From Diplonema japonicum (taxonomy: Eukaryota; Euglenozoa; Diplonemea; Diplonemida; Diplonemidae): a DNA stretch of 64,000 bases. The notes under the pieces are model-generated. The model had not been told where the DNA came from and did no database searches. It worked only from the letters and a program-made list of their open reading frames with translations. Location: assembly GCA_964019335.1 (NCBI GenBank), contig OZ025700.1, positions 372,001 through 436,000 on the forward strand, read 5' to 3'. The position numbers and the translations under genes were made by a program. Positions 30,676-40,722 of this stretch are shown piece by piece (the stretch's first letter is position 1; every line of letters starts with the position of its first letter).

Positions 30676-31485
30676 CTACCATTTCATCTGAGACTCGTCC
30701 CTCACACCTCCAAGCATCTGCTCTCGAGACATCGAACCACGGTTGACAAGACGGGTCCCATGGCGTCGGAGGTTGTAGAGGGAAATAAAAAAGAGCAGCG
30801 ACCAGGTGCTGAAGTACACAAGATGTACAGCAGGGGTGATGATGTGCGAGGCGTAAGACAGCCTGTCCCGCGTGAGCGGGAGGTGATCGGGCGCATCAAA
30901 AGGTTGGTCAGTGATATCGATCCAGTAAGGAAGGGGCTTTCTCGCACCCTCCTTAATGGAGTGTTTGTTGTAGAAGTCAGTCCACATCATCGGCGGATGT
31001 GCCTGTTTGTACAGGCCTTCGTCTCGTTTCACGAGAGTATTTGCAGAAGGGCGTTCGGGTTTTCTGAACACGCCTTGAATCTCGCAGCTGTTGGGCTGCC
31101 TTGATAGAATGTCTTGCAGGTTGCCGTCGGATATTATACTGGCAGGCACCTGTCCCCTGCATACCATTACGTGTTCGTTCTTAGCTGTGATGAATGGCAC
31201 GAACACCATGTAGGAATCGTCGGTGTCTATTTTCCCGTACTGTGTTTTCATTGCCCTCTTCGGCCCCACCAAGATGGCATCCTCGTTGTAGAAAGTTCCC
31301 TTGATCTTCACCATTTCAATGTCAGCAGGGGGTTCCTTGCCCAGGTCTACTCCAGGTTCGCCTCTTAGCCGGCTTTCCCTCGCTTCCAACAGGTCTTTCT
31401 TCCAAAAATACCTGTGGAATTGCCACGCGCTCATTCCGCCTGTTCCTGCTGCCAAACCCAGCAGCCCATAAAGTTTTGACGCCAT
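30676..31485 (-). CDS. SURF1 family protein
   Basis: 269 residues with the SURF1 layout: an N-terminal membrane segment (LYGLLGLAAGTGGMSAWQFHR), the RESRLRGEPGVDL region (family RxxRLxxxP), a beta-rich intermembrane part (VKIKGTFYNEDAILVGPK; MVFVPFITAKNEHVMVCRG), the HPPMMWTDFYN motif and the C-terminal membrane segment (HLVYFSTWSLLFFISLYNLRR). SURF1 helps assemble cytochrome c oxidase in the inner mitochondrial membrane. Length is normal for the family. The tail after the second helix is short and basic. Spacing and orientation fit the one-way cluster. Confidence 0.87.
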   Translation of the reverse strand: MASKLYGLLGLAAGTGGMSAWQFHRYFWKKDLLEARESRLRGEPGVDLGKEPPADIEMVKIKGTFYNEDAILVGPKRAMKTQYGKIDTDDSYMVFVPFITAKNEHVMVCRGQVPASIISDGNLQDILSRQPNSCEIQGVFRKPERPSANTLVKRDEGLYKQAHPPMMWTDFYNKHSIKEGARKPLPYWIDITDQPFDAPDHLPLTRDRLSYASHIITPAVHLVYFSTWSLLFFISLYNLRRHGTRLVNRGSMSREQMLGGVRDESQMKW

Positions 31486-32220
31486 TCTTTTTTTTTTTTT
31501 CCCCTTTCTTTTAATTTTTTTTTGTTGCTTTTTTTGGATGGAACAGATAGAGAGAATAAGAAGAAGGGGAAGGGGGAGGGGGAAACAGCACGTAGGAGGG
31601 CCTTTTGTTGTTGTTGTTGTTTGTTGTTGTTGTTGTTCTGTGTGGTTTTTCTTGTTCCTTTTCTTTTTTTTTTTGAAAGGAAAAGAGAGAAAGGGGGGGG
31701 GGGGGGGGGGGATGGGGATGGCAACCGGAAAAATAGAAACATAACTAATTAAGAAAAAGAGAGGAGGGTGTCTTCCTCCCCCCCCCCCCCCCCACCCTGT
31801 ATTTTATTGTTTTTTTTCCATTCTTTCCTCCATTCACATTTGGAAGAAAGAGGTAAAGTTCTTGGTTACCCCTGGTTTTCAACAAAGTACACAGGGCGAC
31901 CCCAACTATTAAAGCCTAAGTAAAGTACCAACTTCAGATTTCACCACCTGCCCCTCTATTGTTGTCTCTCCGCAAAGCAGGGGGTCAATTTTTGGAACTT
32001 TCTGCAGAAGTATGGGGCAAAAAGAAAGAAGAAGAAAAAAAAAAAGGACTAAACAAAAAAAAAAAGTTTTTTTTTAAGAGGGGCAATTATTTATCCTTCC
32101 CCCTTCATCTACAATAACAAGCTATAATGCGAGGCTAGAAAGTGGCTTTTTTTTTTTTTTTTTTTGTTTGTAAAAACACAATTTTTTCCCCTCCTCTATT
32201 TCGGGTTCATTCGGCAGTCT
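31486..32220. other. Intergenic with one coding-like island
   Basis: Homopolymers plus a mixed island at about 31858-32020 (see 31909-32001). Purine-rich leader of SURF1 on the left, 3' flank of the two-TM protein on the right. No full gene. Confidence 0.5.
31909..32001 (-). pseudogene. Orphan coding-like C-terminal fragment
   Basis: After a CTGCAG that could be a splice acceptor, the minus strand reads KVPKIDPLLCGETTIEGQ then VVKSEVGTLLRL and a TAA. Composition is like real protein. No start codon, donor partner or homology found. Confidence 0.3.
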
Positions 32221-33285
32221 TCACACATCTGTTACATGGCGAAAACCCTTTTCTTTCTCTTGCATCTCGATCTCACTCGGCGACACGTCCCCGGGGCCGT
32301 GTGGTTTGGGGGAGATCTCCTCCTCCGCAAGGTCTTCCTCATTAACGTGATCAATGTCAACACCAGCGTGCCCGGGCCGACCATATATCCACGAAGCAGG
32401 GTGGTACTCCGCCTTAGTCTTTGCCTTCTTATAGAGATAAAATGTGAGAACGATCAAGCAAACTCCAACCACTGCTATGAACACAAGAAACGCCCCAAGA
32501 AAGAGCCTTTCTGATTTGCTCATCCCGAACTCGTTCGACCCCGAGGTGACATTTTGAGCCACAAGGTAAGGGTCGTCTACCCCGGCACGGACGGTGAAAT
32601 CAATATCGAAATCCGTGTTAATCTGAGCAGGTTTTTCCACAGATTCGTATCGTGGTCCTTTAACCTCTGTGTAGTGAAGGTCCGGGCTGCCGTTGCTGCC
32701 TGTTGAACAACCTCCTAAAAGCTGCCAGTTTGTGTAATTTGCATCGTGTTTCAACGAAATGCACATGGATTTCAGTACTTTTCGTATTTTGCACTCCCCC
32801 TTCGACGAGTCAAGGGTGCCGTGGTTGGCGTGTTGACAGTTTTTCCAGTTTGTGGTGTACAAAATGCGGGTTTTCGTGATCTCGACTTCGGGCAGATGAA
32901 TGGTGTTGTTTTCAACCGTAAGCCACAGGTCGGTGGTGATGTCGTCCCAGCTGTCCAAGGGCCTTTTGTAGGTTGCCTTGTAAACATATTCTTCAAATGT
33001 TTTCACGTCGCTGTGCTTGTCTCTGACACCAGACGCAATCACTGTTCCTTTCAAGAGAAGTTCGTCGCCCAGGCCTCGAAGGGTCATGCCCCCGAGATCC
33101 TTCCAGATTCTCTCGCTTTCGTTGGTCCACTTCACCACCGCTCCGTTGAAAATGTTCAATTTTTCTTCACGTGCCTCATCCTGCTCAACATCCGTCAGCG
33201 TTAATATCGCCATAGTAAGGGACCCAATGAACAGCGTGATGGAGAACAGAAGCCCATACACCAAAATTTCGTTTTCTTTCTTCAT
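32221..33285 (-). CDS. Two-TM membrane protein with glycosylated ectodomain, unrecognised
   Basis: 354 residues. An N-terminal membrane helix (about 8-30, VYGLLFSITLFIGSLTMAIL) and a second near 262-285 (LFLGAFLVFIAVVGVCLIVL) flank an ectodomain of about 230 residues with several cysteines and sequons (NES, NNT, NYT, NGS, NVT). An acidic cytoplasmic tail of about 70 residues follows. The juxtamembrane stretch FTVRAGVDDPYLVAQ is reminiscent of ITLRSVSDPKLFAE in the protein at 14552-15817, hinting at a shared family. No known domain recognised. Confidence 0.82.
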   Translation of the reverse strand: MKKENEILVYGLLFSITLFIGSLTMAILTLTDVEQDEAREEKLNIFNGAVVKWTNESERIWKDLGGMTLRGLGDELLLKGTVIASGVRDKHSDVKTFEEYVYKATYKRPLDSWDDITTDLWLTVENNTIHLPEVEITKTRILYTTNWKNCQHANHGTLDSSKGECKIRKVLKSMCISLKHDANYTNWQLLGGCSTGSNGSPDLHYTEVKGPRYESVEKPAQINTDFDIDFTVRAGVDDPYLVAQNVTSGSNEFGMSKSERLFLGAFLVFIAVVGVCLIVLTFYLYKKAKTKAEYHPASWIYGRPGHAGVDIDHVNEEDLAEEEISPKPHGPGDVSPSEIEMQEKEKGFRHVTDV

Positions 33286-33818
33286 TTTTTTTTCCCCTCC
33301 CCTCTGTTGTTGTTGATTTCTTTTTTTTTTTTTTTTTTTTTTTCAGAAAGGGGGAATAATTAAAAAAAAAAAAAAGAAAACAAAAAGTAAATGTTCAAAA
33401 GAACACTTCCGAAAGATTCTCCCACGCGGACCCTGTGTCATATAAATTGACGCGCTCTTTAGGATGAAAGAGCGAACTGAAAACCGACGGCGAGCGCCTG
33501 CCCAATGTCACGAAACGAGGTTCTACCTGTTGTGTGTCAAAAAAAAAGAATGTAAGTGGGGAGACGGTTCTTTTTTTTTTTTTTTTTTTTCCTTTTTTGC
33601 TGCAAAAGAGAGAGATGGGGTGTTACAAAAAAACCCCCATTTTTTTTGGGGGGATTGTGCTGCGTTGAAATAATGGTATAAAAAAATAGAAGGGGGGGGG
33701 GTAAGGAAAAACGAAAAAAGGAACATTACAAAAAAAAAAATGGGGGTGTATAAAGGGGGAGTGTGAACAATCTAGAAGGAAAAAAAAAAAAAAAAAAAAA
33801 AAATAATCTAACCCAAAA
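33286..33818. other. Intergenic with one coding-like island
   Basis: Homopolymers plus an island at about 33390-33550 (see 33459-33536). It includes CGCTCTTT-AGGATG-AAAGAGCG, a perfect 8-bp hairpin with a 6-base loop, at about 33453-33474. Confidence 0.5.
33459..33536 (-). pseudogene. Orphan last-exon-like fragment
   Basis: After CACACAACAG, the same ten bases that end the second cysK intron, the minus strand reads RTSFRDIGQALAVGFQ then FALSS and a TAA. The stop lies in an 8-bp hairpin. No upstream exon with a matching donor was identified. Confidence 0.3.
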
Positions 33819-34317
33819 TTACGAAAACGGTTTTGGCGGAGACAAAATAGCCTTCGGGCGTATGCCACCCCCGCTACCACCACCACCACCATCTAAGGAA
33901 GGGTAATAAGAGTACTGACTAGGATATGACGGAGGACTTAGGGGGGGGCCTCTCTGCGAAACCATAGACAGAATGGAAGGAGGGGGTTGTGCCGGCTGAG
34001 GAGGCTGTAAGGGAAAAGCAGCTGCCGTAGCAGCAGGCAATGGCATCGCTGCGGGAATAAGTGACTGGGTGCTGACCTCAGCGCCCTCCATGGGAGCAGG
34101 CGTGCTCCCCATCATCTCCGCACCACTGCCGACCTGCGTTTTTAACGTTTTCATCGTTTCAGTTAACTGCTCGATTTGCCCGTCCCTGACGGAGTCACGG
34201 TGCGTCAGGTACGCGTGAAAATTGTCGAGAATTGGTTTTTGAGAAGGATGTGGCTGTCTAGCATTCCTCTTTTCATTATCGAGCTCAATACGTGTTCTCT
34301 GCAAGTCCTATGGGGTT

Positions 34318-34365
<48 letters not shown>

Positions 34366-34929
34366 CATCTCTGTTTCTTCCTGTCGGCTTTTTGTGACTG
34401 CCGTTGCCTGCTGCAACTGGGACACCTGCGTGGACAGCATATCTATTAAATCGTTTTTTTCGTCAATTGCTTTCTGTAAATCCTCGATGACGGTGAGCAG
34501 CTGTGCGACCTCCACCCTGCTCGAGGGGTCTTGTTGGATAACAGGGGGCTGCTGTTGTACTTGGTGAAGCGCCTCTTGAAGTTGTTGGTTCTGTTGCGAG
34601 GCGGTTTTCAGGTCTTCGCCCGTTTTTTTCAGTTTTCTGTGGTACTCGCTGACTACTTGCTTGTGTTTTTCCAGTAGGAAGATCTGTCCCTCCTCCAGAA
34701 CGCTCACGTTTTCCAGTGTCTCTTGCAGCTGTCTCTTCACAGTAAGGGTTTCTTCCCGGCTCCCTTCAAGCTCTCCCTTGAGCTGCATTTTATCTTTGCT
34801 CAGCTCCTCGACTTTCTGCGACAGCACCATCGGGTGCATGGCTGCCTGACCACCCGCATCATAGCTATTGGTATAAAGCTGCCCCATCGCAGTCATTTGG
34901 GGCATCATGTGCGTTGCATTCATGTTCAT
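33819..34929 (-). CDS. Coiled-coil protein with Pro/Gly-rich tail, one intron
   Basis: 347 residues after removing intron 34299-34365 (67 nt: GTAT, a run of about 40 T, then ...ACTTGCAG). Splicing joins SRQEETEM to RTRIELDNEKRNARQ in frame. Residues about 20-250 are heptad-rich coiled coil (VEELSKDKMQLKGELEGSRE; TVIEDLQKAIDEKNDLIDML). The C-terminal 100 residues are Pro/Ala/Gln-rich, ending in a poly-Gly stretch. The start MNMNATHMMPQ at 34929 is used because an in-frame upstream ATG (35022) would overlap the previous gene. A scaffold or cytoskeletal role is likely but unproven. Confidence 0.75.
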
Positions 34930-34984
34930 TCCTCTACGCGGACATTTTTTTTCTTTTGGATTTTCTGTTGCATGCCCCTCCCTT

Positions 34985-36619
34985 CTATATTGTTGGGTTT
35001 TTTTCTTCTTTTTTCCTTTCATATTTCATTCCACTCCACTCTCTCTTTTGCAGCAAGGGGGGGGGGGGAAGAAAAAAAAGAAAACATACCCTCTCAAACT
35101 CCAATGTGACCTCTATTTCGTGCTCTTTGTTGACCTCCTCAACTTCCTCGTCCTCTTCTTCATGTTCTTCGCTGTTGCTTTCTGCGGTCCCAAACACGGC
35201 CCTTTCAATATTTCTGTTCACAATACGCGACACATCGCTTCTCTATTTGGAGAGAAAAGGGGGTGGGAAATTTTTTTTACAAAAAAAAACTTTTTTTTTT
35301 TTTTTTTTAAATACCTGTTTAACGACCTCCCCATCGAGTTTCAACAATTTTCTGAACAAAAAATTTTGGATGCCCGAGTCGCTTCGTGTGAAGATGCCTC
35401 CTGGCGTCACGTTTTTGAGATACAATGGGCCGCTTACCGGGAAGACCAGTCCGAGACGGACGGTTGGGAGGCTCTTTTTTCCGTTCTGAGGGGGGATTTT
35501 CACGGTGGTGGAGCAGAATTTCGGTTGCGAAGTGAGCAGAGCATCTGAGGAGGGAAGCTGAGAAGTTTGGTAAGGAAGCACCAAACACGACGACACCAGC
35601 AAACTATACACGCAGGACGCCATGAAATAAAAAGCAAGCCCGACAAAACACACCGCGGCTATGTACTGAAACACCTCTTCTATCCCGTTACGTTGAATAC
35701 TACCACCGGACCCCGTCCGACCAAACATTTTCAAAATACCAGGAGGAACTTCATAACGTGACGGTATCGAAAAAACTGATTTTCTGACGAGAATTCTTAC
35801 CGAGCGGGTGCCGATTGCAAAACCCCAGAAAACGTTTGCAAAGCTTGCAAGGATGTAAAGGTACATGTTCCCGGGTCCGATGTCGATCCCAGCCCACCAG
35901 CTGTACCACGCTTTTCCAATTTGAACAGAATCAGGCAATCGGGGATCTTTCATTGTCATTTGAACCCGTTTTGCTACGGAAGAACATCGATGCGACGCCA
36001 ATAAAAAACAGGTGGTAAGCAAGGACATCACAAACGCAGCGTGGAAACTGTAAAAATTTTTAACCACGCCGAACCCGAACTTATACATTGGGTACATGTA
36101 GAATCCTGTTACAAACAAGATTTTTCCAAAAGAGTGTTTCATCGCTTCGGCATCGGCTGTTGTTTTGTATTTTTTCGACGTTCGCAGCCGAACTAGAAAG
36201 TACATCAAACCCATAGTTACGGGGACCAGGATTTTGTTGTTTTTTTGTGGGGTTTGATTTCTTCTTTGTAGTGCTGCGAACCGCATTGTCGGTTCGTGCA
36301 TTTTCAAATACGGATTCTCTATTGTGGGACTTGCTGGTGAGTCGTTGTTCTCAGTGTAGAATGTCGCACACAGTATCGCTGTTAATATTGTTGAAGCTGT
36401 CCAGAAATATAGTGTTTTTTTGCTGAAGCCGACTAATTTAGGAGCGCACCGTGCAATTAATCTGTGACCCCACCCGATGGTCACGGTGACCATCATTAAT
36501 ATCATTATATCCACCACTACCTCCTCGGGGCTCCCTGAGTTGGGAATAAGCACCATCCATGGACGGGATGCGTCGATTTTACCTGTTAGCCTTGAGATTC
36601 CTGCTGCGATGGAGTCCAT
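34985..36619 (-). CDS. Multi-pass membrane protein, two introns, unrecognised
   Basis: 505 residues after removing introns 35243-35314 (72 nt, GTATTT...AAATAG) and 35045-35089 (45 nt, GTATGT...CAAAAG, in-frame without stop). Hydrophobic segments include VVVDIMILMMVTVTIG (35-50), TLYFWTASTILTAILCATFY, ILVPVTMGLMYFLV, ILFVTGFYMYPMYKFGFGVV, AAFVMSLLTTCFLLAS, YLYILASFANVFWGFAIG and VFQYIAAVCFVGLAFYFMAS. After the first intron an acidic stretch, SNSEEHEEEDEEVEEVNKE, precedes a basic end. If the second intron were retained the tail would gain Phe and Pro runs. Family not recognised; possibly a transporter or organelle membrane protein. Confidence 0.75.
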
Positions 36620-37718
36620 TTTTTTTTTTTATTTTTTTTTTTACCGCCTCTTTTTTTGTTTAATGGTTTTAAGTGATGGGGTATGGAGGGGGGAGAAAAA
36701 AAAAAAGAGGAGAGAAGAGAAACGAAGGAGAGAAGAGAGAGAGAGAGAGAAAAAAAAAAAGAAAACAAGAAAATAAAAAAAAAATATGAAAAAAAAAAAT
36801 GGAGGAAGGAAGTAAAAGAAAAAAAAAAGCGGAATATCTTATAGAAGAAAAAAAAAGGGAAGAAAAAAAAAGAAAAGAAGGTACATTTTTTATTTTTATT
36901 TTTTTTTTTATGCGTGGTAGTATTTGTTTTTTTTTTTTTGGTTTTTATATATAAAAAAAACCCCCCCGTTCCCCCGGAAAAAAAAAATCAAGAGGGAGAA
37001 AGAAAGAGAAAAGGGGTGTTCCTAGGAAAGGGCCAGAAGGAGTATATCAAATACACAAAAAAAAACTTGATAGTTGCAAGGCTGGTGGGCCAGTTTCTTT
37101 TATTCTTGTTTCCACCTTTTTTTTTTTTTCCCTTCCTATCAATGAAAAATCAAAATAGTTTGTTTTAAAAAAAAAAAAGAAACAAAAAAGAAAACCACTT
37201 TCTTTGATTTTTTTTTTATATTTGTCGCTCCCTCCTCCCATTGTTTTCCTGGTTCCCCCTTTTTGTTTCGCCCTTTTTTAACGTTCTCTTTTTCTTTTTT
37301 TTTAGTTGCTTTTCTTGTTTTTTTTTTGTCCATCCCTCTCCTCTCCTCTTTTTTTGTTGTGATCACGAAAACATTTTTTTTTAACTTATTGAACAAAGAA
37401 GAAAAAAAAAAAAGGTGTCATTGAAAAAAAAAGGAAACCAACAAGCTTCGAGAAAGAAAATACAATTTTTTTTATATAAAAAAAAAAAGGACCCCGTTTT
37501 AATCATCAATAAAATCTCCCCCTCCCCCCTCTTTTTTTTGTCAAATGAAAATAAAAAAAAAATCCCCACACGCAAAACTAAAAAAAAAAAAACACTTTTT
37601 TTTTTCAATTTCAAAAAATCTCTCCTCAAAAAAAAAAAAAAAAAAAAAAAAACTCACACACGCATAGTCACATTTTTTTTTTTTTTTTTTTTTTTCTTCA
37701 AATGCTCGTAAACGAAAA
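36620..37718. other. Intergenic, homopolymer-rich
   Basis: Purine and pyrimidine runs almost throughout, with no mixed island longer than about 60 bases. No gene seen. Confidence 0.55.
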
Positions 37719-40571
37719 TCAAGCCGACTTGGCCTTGTCAGCGGCTTCCTGGTACGAAGAGATTTCGTTGAAGTTCAGGTAGCGGTAAGTGTCCTTGGCC
37801 TCCGAGGCGGGGATCTTCGACATGTACTCAAGGTACTCCTCCCTAGTCGGGATGCGTCCAAGGATGGCCGCAACAGCGGAGAGCTCAGCAGACGCAAGGA
37901 ACACGTTGGCACCCTTCCCGAGACGGTTGGGGAAATTCCTGGTGGAGGTCGACAGGACTGTAGCCTTGTCGTTGACACGGGCCTGGTTACCCATGCACAG
38001 GGAGCAACCGGGCATTTCAACCCTGGCACCGGACTTCCCGAAGGTGTGGTAGTAGCCCTCCTCGTTCAGCTGAGCAGCGTCCATCTTGGTGGGGGGAGCA
38101 ATCCACAACTTGGTGTTAAGCTTGCCCTCATGTTCCTCCAAGAGCTTACCAGCAGCCCTGAAGTGGCCAATGTTCGTCATGCACGATCCGATGAAGACCT
38201 CGTCAACAGGCGTTCCTGCCACGTCCGAGAGTGTCACAGCGTCGTCAGGGTCGTTGGGCGCGCACAGCACCGGCTCCTTCAGCTCGCTCATGTTGATCTC
38301 GATCACGTGCTTGTACTTGGCGTCCTTGTCCGCCTCCATCAGGTCGGGGGTGTCAATCCACTTCTCCATGGCCTCTGCCCTCCTCAGAAGCGTCCTTTCG
38401 TCGCCGTACCCCTGCTCCACCATCCAGCGGAGCATCACAACGTTCGACTTCAGGTACTCAATGATGGGCTCCTTGTTCAACTGTGAATGGGTTAATGTGA
38501 TTTTTTTTTTTTTTCCTTTTTTTTTTTTTTTTCTTTTTTCCCATACCTTGATGGTGCACCCTGCGGCAGACCTCTCCGCTGACGCGTCGGACAGCTCGAA
38601 TGCCTGCTCACACTTCAGGTCCTCCAGACCCTCAATTTCCAAAATCTGACCGCTGAACGCGTTCACCTTGCCCTTCTTAGGCACCGTCAGCAGACCGAGC
38701 TCGATAGCCTTCAGAGGGATGGCGTGCACCTGTGGTGTGTCTTTTTTTTTTTTTTTTTTTTTTAATTGAAAAATAGGGGGAACGTTACCAAGTCACGGAG
38801 GGTGATACCCTTCTGCATCTCACCGGTGAACTTCACAAGGATGGACTCAGGCATGTCCAGGGGGATCACACCAGTGGCGGCACCGAAGGCCACAAGACCA
38901 GACCTGTAGGAGAACAGTTTGTTTCATTCCCTCAAACAACAAATGCATACCCGGCGGGGAAGGAAATACCGATGGGGAACCTGGTGTGGGAGTCACCACC
39001 AGTTCCCACAGTGTCGGGCAGAAGCATCCTGTTGAGCCACGAGTGGATGATACCGTCACCGGGCTTCAGGGCCACACCACCCCTGGTCCTGATGAAGTCG
39101 GGAAGGCTGTGGTGCATGGCAACGTCGACGGGCTTAGGGTAAGCGGCAGTGTGGCAGAAGGACTGCATCACAAGGTCGGAAGAGAACCCAAGACAGGCAA
39201 GGTCCTTAAGCTCGTCCCTGGTCATGGGACCGGTGGTGTCCTGCGACCCGACGGTGGTCATGTGGGGCTCACAGTAGGTGCCAGGGAGGATACCGCCCTC
39301 AACACCGCACGCCTTGGCGACCATCTTCTGGGCAAGGGAGAATCCGCCGGTGTGGCCCTCGGGCACGGAGGGGGTACGGAACACGGTGGTGGGCGCAAGG
39401 CCAAGGAACTCACGAGCCCTCTTCGTCAGCCCCCTCCCGATGATGAGGGCAATACGGCCACCTGCACGCACCTCGTCGAGAAGGATGTCGGTCTTCAGCG
39501 AGAACTCGCTGATCTTCTCGTCGGCCCCGTGCCTCGTGATGTATCCTGCTGCGGGGTACACGTCAATGACGTCACCCATCTCAAGCTTAGAGACGTCGCA
39601 CTCGATGGGAAGGGCACCACTGTCCTCCATCGTGTTGAAGAAGATGGGGGCGATCTTGCCACCAAGGCACAGACCACCGGTCCTCTTGTTGGGGACGTTG
39701 GGGATGTCATCACCAATGTACCACAGCACGCTGTTGGTGGCGGACTTCCTCGACGAACCAGTCCCCACGACGTCCCCGACGTAGACAAGGGGGTGCCCCG
39801 CCTTCTTCAGGTCGGCAATCTGCGCAACGGGGCCGACCTCGTTGGCGTCGGGAACGATCCCGTCACGCTCGATCTTGAGCATGGCCCTGGCGTGGAGCTG
39901 TGCGTGTGTGACATGTGGTGTCATGTGCATACCGGGATGTCAGGCCTGCTCCAAGCATCAGGGGCGGGCGACAAGTCGTCAGTGTTGGTCTCGCCAGTCA
40001 CCTTGAACACGGTGTAGGTGGACTTCTCGGGAACATCAGGGCGCTCCAAGAACCACTCAGCGTTGGCCCAGGACTCGACAATCTCCTTTGCGTAGGAGTT
40101 GGTCTTCGACAGCTCGGCAACGTCGTGGAAGGCGTCGAAGACAAGGATGGTGTGCTTGAGGGCCTCGGTCGCGATGGGGGCAAGAGCCTCGTCGGACAGG
40201 AGCTCGATCAGGGTCGCCACGTTGTACCCACCCTGCATGGTACCGAGCAGCTTGGTGGCCTCCTCAGGGGTGAACATGGGGGACTCCACCTTACCCTTCG
40301 AAATGTCGGCCAAGAAGGCGGCCTTCACAAAGGCAGCCTCGTCCACACCAGGGGGGACACGGTCCGTCATCAGCGACCTGATCTGGTCCACCTCATCGGC
40401 AGGGGGGTTCTTGGCAAGCTCAACGACTTCAGCCACCTGCTTTGCGTTCAGGGGAGTAGGGGGAAGCCCAAGGGCCTCCCTCTCATTAATGTGCGTCTGG
40501 TACGCCTCGGCAAAGGCGCTGGCCCACCTGGCCTGCAGTGCCCTCTTTGCGGCTCTGGATGCGGTTTGCAT
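37719..40571 (-). CDS. acnB: Aconitase B (bacterial-type aconitate hydratase 2), four introns
   Basis: 881 residues after removing introns 39898-39932 (35 nt), 38904-38950 (47), 38730-38788 (59) and 38481-38546 (66, in-frame, no stop). Splicing restores family segments: [48 protein letters not shown] and [17 protein letters not shown]. The helical N-terminal AcnB domain is present ([34 protein letters not shown]). Iron-sulfur ligands lie in [15 protein letters not shown] and [30 protein letters not shown] looks like a mitochondrial presequence. It interconverts citrate and isocitrate in the TCA cycle. The architecture is AcnB, not the usual eukaryotic AcnA-type enzyme. Length is close to the bacterial protein plus presequence. 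Confidence 0.95.
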
Positions 40572-40722
40572 AGTTTATATCTTTAACAATAAGACCTACG
40601 GGATAGAATGGAGAGCAAGTAAAAAAATAGTAAGATGCAAAAACCAACACGCGCGACACAGATGGAAAAGAAAAGGGTGAAGCGTTGCAACACCCCACGA
40701 AAGACAATTAAAAAAAACAAGT

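Noticed and set aside
38986-40017. 343-codon plus-strand ORF opposite AcnB
   Set aside because: It is the complement of clear AcnB coding sequence; long antisense ORFs arise from its biased GC-rich codons.
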